This document shows, in pieces, positions 8,911 through 20,800 of a DNA stretch of 64,000 bases. The DNA is from Bacteroidia bacterium (GTDB lineage Bacteria > Bacteroidota > Bacteroidia > Chitinophagales > Chitinophagaceae). The stretch's first letter is position 1, and the number at the start of each line of letters is the position of its first letter. The position numbers and the translations under genes were made by a program. The notes below the pieces were generated by a model, which saw only the letters and a list, made by a program, of their open reading frames with translations, was not told the DNA's origin and did no database searches. Location: positions 114,031 through 178,030 of the forward strand of contig JAUIBA010000008.1 of NCBI GenBank assembly GCA_030427635.1. Direction: 5' to 3'.

Positions 8911-8940
8911 AAACGGGCTGCTGCTCAGCAGCCCGTTTTT
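8911..8940 (+). terminator. Rho-independent terminator
   Basis: Perfect 12-bp stem (8911-8922 with 8927-8938), 4-nt loop GCTC, followed by a T-run. It ends the T9SS surface-protein transcript. Confidence 0.88.
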
Positions 8941-9084
8941 ATTTGTCACATAATATTGACTTTTTTCCTTCATCTCATCTAAGTTATCTTAATTATACTA
9001 TATCATGTAACAAAAACACAACCTACCCCGATATACTCCTAGATGTAATAATTGACCGTACAATTATTACTTTTATCTACCATC

Positions 9085-11130
9085 ATGAGGCGGCTGGTTT
9101 TCATATTGCTTTTGTTGCTGCATTTCAGTGCATGGGCCGGCGATACACTTATGTTGCAGAGCCCGTTACCGGATGTAAGTATGGGTAGCCGTACTTATCT
9201 GTATGGATGGCTGTTTGCAGAGGGTGATGACTCTCTGCGGGCAATGCCGGGTTATGACGACAGCCATTGGCAAACTGTTACATCTACCTTAGACTCTCAG
9301 GTACACGGGGCCGACTATTACCACTTCAGCAATATTGGATGGTTTCGTCTGCATTTCCGTGCAGACACTGCTCTGCTCGATTCGCCATTATTGCTGGCGC
9401 TCACACACTGGGGAGCCTCAGAGGTATTTCTTGATGGCGTGCTACTCAGCTCCAACGGGCTAATCAATGGTCCTGAACATAGTATATATGTCAATCCTGC
9501 CCACCGTCCTCTGGCATTTACATTACAGAATACAGGACCACACGTATTGGCTGTCCGCTATGCCTACTATGCTGCTGATTATAACCGCAAAACGTACAAT
9601 AGCAGTATGCGGGGCATTTATGCACAGTTTCAGCCGGTATCGCATTTCATTAACCGGGAGCATAACCGCATATTAGCTGTTACTGTACTTTTCATACTGC
9701 TTACCGGCGTTTTCGGTGCGCTGGGGCTATGCCACCTGTTGCTGTTTCTGTATAACCGCTCCATACGCTCCAATCTGTATTTTAGCATATTCTGTGCCGG
9801 ACTATCTGCAGTATTTCTCATGCTTTGGCTGGATAATGCCATAAGTACACCCGGCATCTACATGAGCAGGCATTTCATTATGCCGGTTATCGTTTCTGTA
9901 CTCTGCTTTGGGCTCAGTGGTCTGGTCAATGACCTTTTCAGCAGCAAGCGTTTGCGGTTCCGTATAGTAATCGCGCTGTGCATACTTGCCCCCATGCTAT
10001 TCTGGTGGGCCAATACAGCTCTTGCCATTGCCGCACTTTCTCTGTTCGTACTTGCCGAGGCTACAGTAGTTATACTACGGGCTATGATACGGCGTGTGAA
10101 GGGCTCCTTTATCATAGGTGCAGGCATGCTGGTATTCCTGCTTACAGTAGGGTTTGTAGTTACCTACATCCTTATTACCCGCCGCGATCTGGTAATAACA
10201 GAAGGCTCTGCCGGCCAGGCGTTGTTCTCGGTTTTTTCTGCACTTGCCATCATATGCCCGCCCGTATCCATGTCTGTGTTTCTGGCTTGGAACTTTGCTC
10301 AGATAAACAAAGAGCTGAAGAAAAATCTGCTGCAGGTACAGGAATTGAGCGAAAAAACCATTGCACAGGAGCTGGAAAAAAACCGCATCATAGCAGGACA
10401 GAAAGAAAGGCTTGAGCAGGAAGTAGCAGCACGTACAGCAGAGGTAGTAAGCCAGAAAGACCTCCTGGAGCAACAGCATAATGAACTGAAAACTGAAAAA
10501 CAGAAATCAGACGAACTCCTGCTGAACATTCTCCCGGGCGAGGTAGCAGAAGAGCTGAAAGAGACCGGTCATGCCGATGCCCGGCTTTTCCATAATGTAT
10601 CTGTAATGTTCACCGACTTTGTCGGGTTTACACATGCGGGCGAGCGTATGTCGCCACAGGAACTGGTAGATGAGCTGGACATTTGTTTCCGCGCATTTGA
10701 CGAAATCATATCCCGTTATCAGATAGAAAAAATCAAGACCATAGGAGATGCCTACCTTGCCGTAGCCGGGCTCCCAGCCCCACAGGAGTCGCATGCCGTT
10801 AATGTGATACACGCCGCGCAGGAGATATTAGCATTTATGAAAGAGCGCCGGGCCAGACTGGGCGACAAAACATTTGAGGTACGTGTAGGCATCAACAGTG
10901 GCAATGTAGTAGCCGGTATAGTGGGCATTAAAAAATTCGCCTATGATATATGGGGCGATACGGTCAATACCGCTGCTCGTATGGAGCAAAGCAGTGAACC
11001 CGGCCGCATCAATATCTCTGAGCACACATACCAGCTTGTCAAAGACCACATCCCATGCACCTACCGGGGTATGATAGATGCAAAAAACAAAGGCGAGCTG
11101 AATATGTACTTTGTGAATGAGACACAATAG
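9085..11130 (+). CDS. Receptor-type class III adenylate cyclase (copy 1)
   Basis: A predicted membrane receptor making cAMP. From 9085 the protein has 681 residues: signal peptide MRRLVFILLLLLHFSAWAG; a periplasmic jelly-roll (galactose-binding-like) domain at about 25-180 (GWFRLHF, GASEVFLDG); about seven membrane helices at 195-400 (7TMR-DISM-like); a coiled coil at 405-480; and a cyclase domain at about 490-680. Catalytic residues are all present: metal-binding Asp511 and Asp555, adenine-selecting Lys551 and Asp621, transition-state Asn628 and Arg632. The Lys/Asp pair argues for ATP rather than GTP. A paralogue follows after 68-90 nt. The in-frame TTG at 9052 would spoil the signal peptide and is rejected as start. 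Confidence 0.88.
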   Translation: MRRLVFILLLLLHFSAWAGDTLMLQSPLPDVSMGSRTYLYGWLFAEGDDSLRAMPGYDDSHWQTVTSTLDSQVHGADYYHFSNIGWFRLHFRADTALLDSPLLLALTHWGASEVFLDGVLLSSNGLINGPEHSIYVNPAHRPLAFTLQNTGPHVLAVRYAYYAADYNRKTYNSSMRGIYAQFQPVSHFINREHNRILAVTVLFILLTGVFGALGLCHLLLFLYNRSIRSNLYFSIFCAGLSAVFLMLWLDNAISTPGIYMSRHFIMPVIVSVLCFGLSGLVNDLFSSKRLRFRIVIALCILAPMLFWWANTALAIAALSLFVLAEATVVILRAMIRRVKGSFIIGAGMLVFLLTVGFVVTYILITRRDLVITEGSAGQALFSVFSALAIICPPVSMSVFLAWNFAQINKELKKNLLQVQELSEKTIAQELEKNRIIAGQKERLEQEVAARTAEVVSQKDLLEQQHNELKTEKQKSDELLLNILPGEVAEELKETGHADARLFHNVSVMFTDFVGFTHAGERMSPQELVDELDICFRAFDEIISRYQIEKIKTIGDAYLAVAGLPAPQESHAVNVIHAAQEILAFMKERRARLGDKTFEVRVGINSGNVVAGIVGIKKFAYDIWGDTVNTAARMEQSSEPGRINISEHTYQLVKDHIPCTYRGMIDAKNKGELNMYFVNETQ

Positions 11131-11219
11131 TACGTAAGTGTGCGAGGCTGCCAGCCCATAATCATTTTAATAACCGTTAGTTTCAGCCCATATACATAAT
11201 GCTTACTTTTAGTGTTCAT

Positions 11220-13280
11220 ATGCGTCTACTCATAAGGTATTTGCTGCTGCTTACTTTAATGCCGGTCCTGGTAAATGCGCAACCTTGCCGCTCATTTAGC
11301 CGTGACAGCCTGAGTACCATCACCAGTGAGCGGTTTGTAAGGGGGTGGCGGTTTTATAGTGGCGATGATGCAGCAATGGCATCACCTGAGTATGACGACA
11401 GCCAATGGAAAATTACAGATACCCGTATGGATGCCAGACGCAGAACAGGCAATGCTGAAGGTTTCAACGGCATAGGCTGGTTCAGACTACATATCTGTAC
11501 CGACTCATCTCTTATAGGATTCCCCCTCATGCTGGTTCTACAGCATCATGGTGCTTCTGAGCTGTACCTGGATGGAGAAAGGATAGGCAAGTGGGGTATA
11601 ATAAACGGCAAAGACAGCTCTGAATATTTTAATCCGGAACTCAGCCCTGTATTCTTCACATTTAACAATCCCGGACATCATGTACTGGCTGTGCGCTATG
11701 CCAACTACAATGCCAGGAAAAACCAAAAGAAGTATGACATCAACCTCACTGGCTTTAATATAAAACTGGTCAATCCGCAAAGGATAGTTTCGCGCGACTA
11801 TGACCGCATCTCCAGCAATACCTTTCTGTTTATTTTACTCTTCGGTATCTTTCTGGCACTGACAGTATCACACCTGTTTCTATACCTGTACCACCGCAGC
11901 GGCAGGTCCAATCTCTATTTCAGTTTTTTCTGTATGGGATTCGCCATCCTCTTCTTTGCTGTATGGTTCGGCACAGCTAATTCTGCTCCGTTTTCTCAGC
12001 TGGTATCTTACTATACCATACCCGGCTCCATAGCGCTTATATGTTTCTCCCTCAGCGGATTTGTAAATGACCTGTTTGCTAAAGGCCGTTTACGTTTCAG
12101 AATATTAGGTACACTATCCATTATACTTCCTTGCATTATATGGATATTCAATGACCCCGGCGGTGTTGCCAGTTTTACATTTTACATACTTGTATTTGTC
12201 ATACTGCTTGAAGCTATTATCCTTATCATCCGGGCTATCGTACGTAAGGTACCAGGTGCCCGTATCATTGGTGCCGGTGTTTTATTATTCTCGCTGTTTG
12301 TATTCTTTACTCTCCTGTATATCTTAATCAATCAAAGCCTGCTTTTTGAAGATAACTCCATAGCGGCATTGGCATTCCTTACGCTTGCTGCGCTCTCATT
12401 TCTGGGTTTACCGGTATCTATGTCTTTGTTCCTGGCATGGAATTTTGCCAATGTAAACAAGGAACTGACCCGAAACCTGAAGCAGGTACAGGAACTAAGC
12501 GATAAAACACTGGCACAGGAGCTGGAAAAGAACCGCATCATAGCAGGCCGGAAAGAAGAGCTGGAACGGGAAGTAGCCGTGCGCACAGCCGAGGTAGTGA
12601 ATAAAAACGAGCAGCTGGAGCTGCGGCATAATGAGCTGATAGCAGAAAAACATAAGTCTGACGAACTGCTCCTGAACATACTTCCTGAGGAAGTAGCAGA
12701 AGAGCTGAAGCGATCCGGGCATGCTGATGCCCGCCTTTTCAATGATGTATCTGTTATATTCACTGACTTTGTAGGCTTTACCAGTGCAGGCGAGCGCATG
12801 ACACCTCAGGAACTGGTAGATGAGCTGCACATCTGCTTCCGCACATTCGACGAAATCATTTCACGGCATCATATTGAGAAAATAAAGACCATAGGCGATG
12901 CCTATCTGGCTGTTTCCGGCCTTCCTGCGCCTAATGATCAGCATGCACACAACGTAACAAAAGCAGCATTGGAAATACTGACATTTATGAAGCAGCGCAG
13001 GCAGCAGCTGGGCGATAAAACATTCGAAATCCGCATAGGCATTAACAGTGGCAGTGTGGTAGCAGGCATAGTAGGTATCAAAAAGTTTGCCTATGACATA
13101 TGGGGAGATACGGTAAACACGGCTGCACGTATGGAACAAAACAGTGAACCTGGGCGCATCAATATTTCTGAAAACACCTGGCAACTTATAAAAGACCACT
13201 TCCGCTGCACCTACAGAGGTATGATAGATGCAAAAAACAAAGGGGAACTGAAGATGTACTTTGTAGAAGAGCAGGAATAG
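11220..13280 (+). CDS. Receptor-type class III adenylate cyclase (copy 2)
   Basis: Tandem paralogue of the preceding cyclase with the same order of parts: signal peptide, jelly-roll periplasmic domain (GWFRLHI, GASELYLDG), seven membrane helices, coiled coil and class III cyclase. Asp516, Lys556 and Asp626 match copy 1, and VNTAARM is intact, so it should also be an active ATP cyclase. The coiled-coil and cyclase regions are nearly identical to copy 1, while the periplasmic and membrane parts have diverged strongly, as expected if each senses a different ligand. The start at 11220 aligns with copy 1; an in-frame ATG at 11199 is the alternative. Homo- or heterodimers are both possible. Confidence 0.87.
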   Translation: MRLLIRYLLLLTLMPVLVNAQPCRSFSRDSLSTITSERFVRGWRFYSGDDAAMASPEYDDSQWKITDTRMDARRRTGNAEGFNGIGWFRLHICTDSSLIGFPLMLVLQHHGASELYLDGERIGKWGIINGKDSSEYFNPELSPVFFTFNNPGHHVLAVRYANYNARKNQKKYDINLTGFNIKLVNPQRIVSRDYDRISSNTFLFILLFGIFLALTVSHLFLYLYHRSGRSNLYFSFFCMGFAILFFAVWFGTANSAPFSQLVSYYTIPGSIALICFSLSGFVNDLFAKGRLRFRILGTLSIILPCIIWIFNDPGGVASFTFYILVFVILLEAIILIIRAIVRKVPGARIIGAGVLLFSLFVFFTLLYILINQSLLFEDNSIAALAFLTLAALSFLGLPVSMSLFLAWNFANVNKELTRNLKQVQELSDKTLAQELEKNRIIAGRKEELEREVAVRTAEVVNKNEQLELRHNELIAEKHKSDELLLNILPEEVAEELKRSGHADARLFNDVSVIFTDFVGFTSAGERMTPQELVDELHICFRTFDEIISRHHIEKIKTIGDAYLAVSGLPAPNDQHAHNVTKAALEILTFMKQRRQQLGDKTFEIRIGINSGSVVAGIVGIKKFAYDIWGDTVNTAARMEQNSEPGRINISENTWQLIKDHFRCTYRGMIDAKNKGELKMYFVEEQE

Positions 13281-13311
13281 TATACCCCAACGTTATATCA
13301 ATACTTTTACT

Positions 13312-13731
13312 ATGGCCTATAAGAAAAAAACATGGCATGAAAAACTGCACACCAGCCAGCAGTCATCGGTAAAGCAGGTAGAAAACTCTTTTGCCGATAT
13401 ACCAGCTGGCGCCACTATGTTTATAGCCACACCCGGCATTGTAGATGCTTACATAAGAAACATACCCGAAGGCACACATACTTCTATACAACAGATGCGT
13501 AAAGATCTTGCTGCGGAGTATGCTGCAGCATATATGTGTCCGGTCACTGCGGGCATATTCCTGCGTATAGCAGCCGAGGCCGCATGGGAAGACCTCAAGG
13601 CCGGCAAGGCAATAGAAGAAATAACCCCATTCTGGCGCATGCTGGACCATCGCTCCCCCACCTGTCGAAAGCTTTCTTTCGGTACAGACTTTATTAAAGA
13701 ACAACGTAACAGGGAAGGTCTCCCCTTCTGA
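13312..13731 (+). CDS. MGMT-family (alkyltransferase-like fold) protein
   Basis: A 139-residue protein starting MAYKKKTWHEKL. The central region (PEGTHTSIQQMRKDLAAEYAA, CPVTAGIFLRIAAEAAWED) resembles the DNA-binding half of O6-alkylguanine alkyltransferases found in short 'MGMT family' proteins of many bacteria. The PCHR-type alkyl-acceptor motif is absent; the conserved Cys here is in MCPVTAG. I would not predict alkyl transfer. It follows the cyclase by 31 nt on the same strand and is closed by a terminator, so it may be the last gene of that transcript. A TACTTTTA box 2 nt before the ATG could give it its own start. Family call is from memory of the sequence pattern. Confidence 0.55.
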   Translation: MAYKKKTWHEKLHTSQQSSVKQVENSFADIPAGATMFIATPGIVDAYIRNIPEGTHTSIQQMRKDLAAEYAAAYMCPVTAGIFLRIAAEAAWEDLKAGKAIEEITPFWRMLDHRSPTCRKLSFGTDFIKEQRNREGLPF

Positions 13732-13737
13732 TAAAAG

Positions 13738-13768
13738 AGAAAGCCGCAGATGATTTCTGCGGCTTTCT
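13738..13768. terminator. Terminator between convergent genes
   Basis: Perfect 13-bp stem (13738-13750 with 13756-13768) with a 5-nt loop. It has AGAAA on one side and TTTCT on the other, so it could serve both the cyclase transcript and the convergent PorP/SprF transcript. Confidence 0.75.
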
Positions 13769-13789
13769 ACTATAAGTTTATAAGTTATC

Positions 13790-14866
13790 TTATCGGAACT
13801 GGTACTGATTCACATCTTCAAAACGAGGACAGAACATTGGGTCCCTTGGGTTTTTCAGATGTTGGTACATACCCTTCAGATACAGTGTAATTTCAGTAGC
13901 GCTGGTTCCAGGTATTGCTGTAGCAAGTGCCGATGATGTTACATCATGGGTAAAACCAATAGACACATCCTTGTAATCTATGCGTACCATCGGTATAACC
14001 GCATCCCTCTGACCATCGGTAATACGGGAAAACAGACCAAAATTAAGTGCAAATATGCTGGGAAGTCCTACAGGAACTGCTCTCCATGTAAAAAAGCCAC
14101 CTAATATGTACTCAGTACTGGGGCTCTGATAGCTTACATTACCATGGGCAGTAAACCCGAACTGCTCGCTGAAAGTAGAATGGAAGCCAGCATTGAACTG
14201 CCATTTCATATTAAGGTTCACACCATCAGCTCCTGCAAATTCCTGTGTAGGGGTATTAATGTGATACACGCTGGCACCCAGATAATAGTTAAAAGCACCA
14301 TTCTGGTCCAATGAACTGTTAAGGCTCACACCGGCTCCTATATCATAATCACTCTGACGACGATATGAAACATTCTCACCCGTAGAGTTGGCTGCATTGA
14401 ACTCACCTCCCTGATACTGATAAGGTGTTGTCATCTTGCTTTGGTCCAGAGACGTAGCTATATAGCCCGCAGAAAGACCCACCGACAGGTAAGAATAGTA
14501 TTTATCTTCCAGAGCCTTGTTATAGGCAATAGCAGGGTATATACGGGTGGTATTGAAGTTCACTGAACCTGCCTTGTCGTTATCAATCGCAAGCCCAAAG
14601 CTCAGATAATCGGCAATCTCCCTGTTTACAAGAATCCTTGTCTCCGCCGATACCATTACGGTTGAGTACGGGCTCGATACCTGCGACCATTGGTTTCTGT
14701 AATCAAAACCAAGCTTATAATCACCGGTAAAGATGCCCGTAAGCGCCGGGTTGCGCAACAGTGCGTTCTCGTAAAACTGCGAGTAGTGGATGTCATTCTG
14801 CGCCTGGCCATTAAAGGACAGGAACACCAGCACACCCGCAGCCACTTTTTTTAAATAACGCTTCAT
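13790..14866 (-). CDS. PorP/SprF-family outer-membrane protein paired with the giant adhesin
   Basis: A 358-residue beta-barrel protein. The ATG at 14864-14866 gives the signal peptide MKRYLKKVAAGVLVFLSFNGQAQ; a Met nine codons upstream is possible but adds a hydrophilic stretch. The PorP/SprF signature follows at once: DIHYSQFYENALLRNPALTGIF, FDYRNQWSQV. In Flavobacterium johnsoniae SprF lies directly downstream of the gliding adhesin SprB and is needed for its surface display. The order here is the same: adhesin then this gene, 28 nt apart on the minus strand and surely co-transcribed. I infer it is the dedicated export or anchoring partner of that adhesin. Confidence 0.92.
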   Translation of the reverse strand: MKRYLKKVAAGVLVFLSFNGQAQNDIHYSQFYENALLRNPALTGIFTGDYKLGFDYRNQWSQVSSPYSTVMVSAETRILVNREIADYLSFGLAIDNDKAGSVNFNTTRIYPAIAYNKALEDKYYSYLSVGLSAGYIATSLDQSKMTTPYQYQGGEFNAANSTGENVSYRRQSDYDIGAGVSLNSSLDQNGAFNYYLGASVYHINTPTQEFAGADGVNLNMKWQFNAGFHSTFSEQFGFTAHGNVSYQSPSTEYILGGFFTWRAVPVGLPSIFALNFGLFSRITDGQRDAVIPMVRIDYKDVSIGFTHDVTSSALATAIPGTSATEITLYLKGMYQHLKNPRDPMFCPRFEDVNQYQFR

Positions 14867-14893
14867 CTGAAACCTTTTATTGATTGAACTCAA

Positions 14894-17800
14894 TTATTTA
14901 ACAATTGTAACGTCTCCTTTGTATGTAAACACCTGACCCAGGTTACAGGTAGCTTCTACTACATAGTAGTAAACACCCGGCGGCAGCATAACATCTTTAT
15001 ACTGACCATCCCATCCTGTTGAAGGATCATTGGCATCTATATTATAGCGCTCATACACCAGCTCACCCCAGCGACCAAATATCAGGAACTTATCTACACG
15101 GGATATACCCTTACCCTGTACATAGAACCGGTCGTTCATACCATCACCATTCGGCGTAAACGAGTTAGCTATGTATACCTGGCTGTTTTCACAACCTACC
15201 ACTATCGTTACGGTAGCACTGTTCTCACAACCATATACCGATGTTGCGGTAAATGTATAAGTAGTAGTCACAGTAGGCGTAGTAGTAGTTTTGAAGCATT
15301 CCACACAGGACACCAGGCTAGGGTCAGACCACGCATAGGTACTCAGTACCAGGCCGTTGGATATAACCGCATCCAGCGTCACCAGAGTTCCCGGTGCTAC
15401 GGCACCTCCCGGTGTAGCAGTAACCCGTACTTCAGGTGCTGGTGCTACCACTACAGTAGTATACAGCGTATCTGGCCAGCACACATTCGGAGTAATGACA
15501 ACACTATATGTTGTAGTTACCGCCGGTGAAACAACCGGGTTGGAAATAGTCCTCATGTTAGACGGAACATTTGAGCTCCACAGGAAGTCTGAACGTGCAC
15601 CATCAGGGTTGATGCTGATAGCGTAGAGCTGCGCACTTCCTTCAGGACATATTACAGTATCCTTGTTGATGCTGTTGAACGCACTATCCAGCACTGTCAC
15701 TGGCACATGTATTGAGTCTATACAGCCAAACGGTGTGATACCGGTAACCTTATACACCAGATTAAACGTTGTAGATGTAGAAGGATTGGAACAGGTGTCG
15801 CATGACAGGAACGCATTCGGGAACCAGCCATAACGCGTCTGGTAACCAGGCGTAGAGAACTCATCGTTAACCGTCATCTGGGTAGAACTTCCGTTACATA
15901 CTATAACAGGATTAGGAGATACACTCAGCTGCGGCAGCGGCATCACATGTACGGTGAAGTCCAGTGAGTCACGACAACCCAGTGAGTCAATAGCCAGCGC
16001 ATTATAAGTAATGGTACTTACAGGGCATGCAGTCACTGTATCACATATCGTACAGGACAATCCTGTAGCCGGGCGCCACTCAAAATACGTACCCTCACGG
16101 CCATTTGCTATCAGTACGGTGCAGTCACCTTTACATATCGTATCCTGACCTGTGATTGTGATATCATTCAGCAGAGAATCTACCCATACCGTTACCCATG
16201 CAGTATCAGAGCAGCCCGCTGCTGTGGTACCTGTTACGGTATACGTGGTAGTCACAGTAGGTCCGGCTACTACTACAGGACCTGTAGTAGTACTCAGACC
16301 TGTACCTGGTGACCATGAATAGGTACCACCTGTACCCGCTCCGGTTGCTGTAAGTGTTGTATTGGAATATTTACAGATGATGGACGGGAAAGAAACAATA
16401 CTCACATCAGGTAGCGGATTAACAGTTATATCCCTTATTACAAAACATCCTGTAGGCATAGTATAGGTAACTGTAGCAGTACCTTCCAGCACACCGGTTA
16501 CAACACCCGTTACAGGGTCTATTGTGGCAATCGTAGTAATAACGGTTGTATCACTGATGCTCCAGGAACCTCCTGCAGTATCATTGGTCATTGTAATAGT
16601 GCTACCCTCACATACAGCCCCCGGACCACCTATTACACCTGGCAGCGGACGAACGGTAACACTGTCTCTTACACTACAACCAAAATCATTAGTGTAGGTA
16701 ATATACGTGGTTCCTACAGCATCACCATGAACTGTTACAGTATCCTGAGCTGCTGAAATTGGTGTTATAGTTACAATGCCGGACGGAGCTGCAGTCCATG
16801 TTCCTACAGAGCCCGATGGAGAATAACTGGACAATATGATATCAGAACCAAAACATACTGTGTCAGGGCCTGTAATAGGAGTAGGCAGCGGATTAACAGT
16901 TATAGTTGTTATTCTGATACATCCTGTAGGTAATGTGTATGTAATATTTGCTGTACCTGCAGTAAGAGCAGATATGCTGGCACTGTTCAGGCCTGCACCA
17001 AATGGTGTCAGCGATATCACACCTGCTGGTGTACTGGTTACTGACCAGCCTCCACCTGGGCTAGGATTCAGAATTGTATCAATGTCAGCCTCACAAAGTT
17101 CGCCACCGCTATGTAGGAATGTGAATGTACCTGGCAGCGGATTAACGGTCACATTAGCACTTATCTGACATCCGGTAAGACTATTGGTATAAATTACCTG
17201 AGTTACACCCGGTGTAATTCCTGTGAACACACCAGTCGTAGCATCTATCGTTCCTACACCTGGCGATACACTGCTCCACACACCACCAGCAGGTGTGCTG
17301 GAGAGTGCCGTGCTGCTACCCACACATACCGATAGAACACCAGTAATAGCTGTTGGCAGCGGATTCACTGTCACTGTAATAAACGTATCACATCCCTGAG
17401 GTGTGGTATAGGTAATGTTAGATGTACCTGTACCCACACCAATATATGTACCCGTTGTAGGTGAGATAGTGACAGCAAGTGTATTACTGCTTATCCAGGT
17501 ACCGCCTGGCAATACAGAATGAACCAACGTTGCAGACTGTCCCAGACATATTACACGCGGCCCTAGGATATCAGAAGCTCTTGGTACCGGATTAATGGTA
17601 GCAATAGCTGTTCTGATACAACCTGTAGGTAATGTATAAGTAATAATAGAAGTTCCTGCATTGATACCTATCAGCTGGCCGGTAGGCATAAAGATGAACG
17701 CAACAGATGGATCACTGCTGCTCCACGTACCACCTGCCGGAGTACTGGAGAGTACAGGCAGTGTTGTATCAAAACGGCATATAGCTAATGGTCCCACTAT

Positions 17801-20800
17801 TGGCGTAGGATTAGGATTCACCGTTACCACAGCTGTGATGTAACAGCTTGATGGCAGACTGTAGGTAATTACAGATGTACCCTGAGTAATACCGGTTACC
17901 ACACCGTCGGCCGAGCCTATTGTAGCTACCGCTCCATTGCTGCTGCTCCATGAGCCACCCGTAGTTACATTACCCAATGTAGTGGTTAGTCCCACACACA
18001 CATTCAGTGTACCTGTAATAGGCTGCGGTGTTGGATTGATGGTTACAACGCCTGTTATGAAACACCCCGTAGGTAATGTATAGGTTACAGTCACAGTACC
18101 GGCCGATACAGTACCCAGCCTTCCTGTTCCGGGAACAAACGTTGCTATATATACATTCTCACTGGACCACGTACCACCCGGTGTAGGGTTAGTAAGTGTA
18201 GTAGAATCATGTACACACAGGTTCATTGCTCCTGCTATAGGACCAGGTAATGGATTCACTATTACAATACCTGTATCAGAACAACCCGTAGGCAGTGTAT
18301 AAGTCACTATTGCTGACCCCGGAGTCAGCCCCACAACCGTAGCAGTATCAGAACCAGCAGCCAGAGGTGTAAGCGTAATGATAGAGCTGGTTGTAGACCA
18401 CGTACCACCGGCAGGACCACTGAATATGGTTATGGTATTACCATGACATACGGCCGTATCACCTGCTATCGGTGTCGGCAGCGGATTTACTGTTACTGTA
18501 GATGTGCGGATACAGCCTGTAGGCAGTGTATAGGTCACAGTATCTACACCGGCGCTGGTACCGGTAATAACTCCTGTACCTGTTCCTATAGTTGTATAAT
18601 GCCCGGTAGTACTCCAGGTACCTCCCGCAGGAGTGCTGGAAAGTGTAATACTGGATGCCGCACACACAACCGATGGACCGGTTATAGGACCTGGCAGCGG
18701 ATTGACAGTAATTATAGTACTGATAACACAACCTGTAGTATTGGCCGTGAATGTAATAGTTGCAGTACCCGGACTTACTCCGGTTACAACACCGGTAGTA
18801 GTATTGATAGTAGCAATGGCAGGGTTAGCGCTGCTCCATGTACCACCACCTCCGGTAAAGTTAAATAGCTGTATCGTAGAGCCCTGACATACTTCAGTAG
18901 GTCCGGTGATAACAGCTGGCAGTGGCTGTACAGTAGCCGTAATATGTGCCTGACAGGTGCTGGCTAGTATATAGGTTACATTAACCGTACCGGCATTAAC
19001 ACCCATAACTACGCCAGACAACGAGCCTATAGTAGCTACCGATGTTGGTGAACTGGTCCACAAACCACCTGTTGGCGATGCAGTAAGCGTTGATGCCACA
19101 CCCGGGCACACCAGCACCGATCCTGAAATTACCGGCAGCGGATATACTGTAACTACCGATGTGGCAGCACAGCCCGATGGCATACGGTATGTAATGTGAG
19201 TTGTACCCGCATCTATACCGGTTACCACACCTGTTACAGAATCCACACTCGCTATTGCAGAGTTCTGAGTGTACCATTTACCTCCGGGGAATGGATTGCT
19301 CAGTGTAGTACTGTTGTTAACACACATATACAGTGTACCTGTATTGGCAGGCGGTACTGCATTTACTGTTATAGAAATAGATGTGGAACATCCAAATATT
19401 GTCGTGTAGGTAATGTCTGCAACACCCACACTCATACCTACCACAAGGCCCGTACCCAGGAATACTTTGGCTACGTTGGTATCACTGCTGCTCCAGGTAC
19501 CTCCGGGTATCGCATGCGTATAAGTTGTGGAGCTGCCCACACATATGCTCTGGTTACCTACAGGTAATGGCGGTGTAGGATCTACTGTAGCAATAGTAAC
19601 AGTGATACAGCCGGTAGGCAATGTATAAGTAACTCTGGTAGTACCTACAGATACACCGCAAAGTGTACCCAGCGAAGGATGAATCGTAGCAACTGCGGGG
19701 TCAAATACTGACCACGTACCACCTGTCGATGAATTAGTAAGTGTTGTACATGAACCTATACAGGTACGCGGAGTACCACTTATAGTAGCTGGCAGCGGAT
19801 TTACCGTTACCGTAGCAAAGGTGTCACAACCTGTAGGCAATACATAAGTAATGTTGGCAGTACCTGCAGCATACCCCGTTACGAGACCCGATGCAGAACC
19901 CACATCAGCTACAGAAGGGTTACTGCTGGACCATGTACCCGGTCCACCCGGTGATGTGTTACTGAGCGCAGTCGTACTTCCCACACACACGCTCAGCGTA
20001 CCCAGGATATCCAGTGGTAACGGATGTACGGTGAATACCATTGTACGCACACATCCTGCAGATGGTGTCGTATAGCTTATAGTAGTTGTACCCGGACTTA
20101 AAGCGGTAACATCTCCTGTCGTAGGATTAACTGTAGCAATAGAAGTTAGTGAACTTCCCCAGGTACCACCGGGTGAGCTGTTTGAAAGAGTCACATGCTC
20201 TCCCTGGCAGGCTCCTGTAGGCCCTGTTATAGCAGGTGGCAATGGATTTACAGTTACCACAGCCTGTGTGTAACAGCCGGACGGCTGCAGCGTGTGTGTA
20301 ACTATTATAGCACCTGGCGATACACCATTTACAAAACCGGTAAGTGTATCTACTGTGGCTACCGATGTATCGGTTCCCATCCAGGTACCACCTACAGGGC
20401 TGCTGGACAGTGCCGTAGCTTGTCCCACACATATAGATAATACACCGGTTATAGGTCCCGGTGTTGTAGATACGGTTACTACTCTCGTAGTAAAACAGCC
20501 GTTGGGCAGTGTATATGTTATAGTAGCATTACCGGTAAGGCCACTGGTGTTGCCGGTTACTACACCGGTAGCAGGGCCTATTGTAGCCAGTGATGTCGGG
20601 TTGATTGTCCACAGCCCTGGTGTTGGTGAGCTCGTATAGTTAGCTACAGAACCCTGACATACATAATCAGGTCCTGCTATTGCTGTAGGCGCTGGCGTTA
20701 CAGTTACTATTTTGGAAACAGAACAACCTGATGCACTTAGCGCGTAAGTTACAATTACTGTTCCGGCACTTGTACCGGTAATATCAGAGCAGCTTGCAAA

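Noticed and set aside
13312..13731. Active O6-alkylguanine-DNA alkyltransferase
   Set aside because: The PCHR alkyl-acceptor motif is not present, so only family-fold resemblance is claimed.
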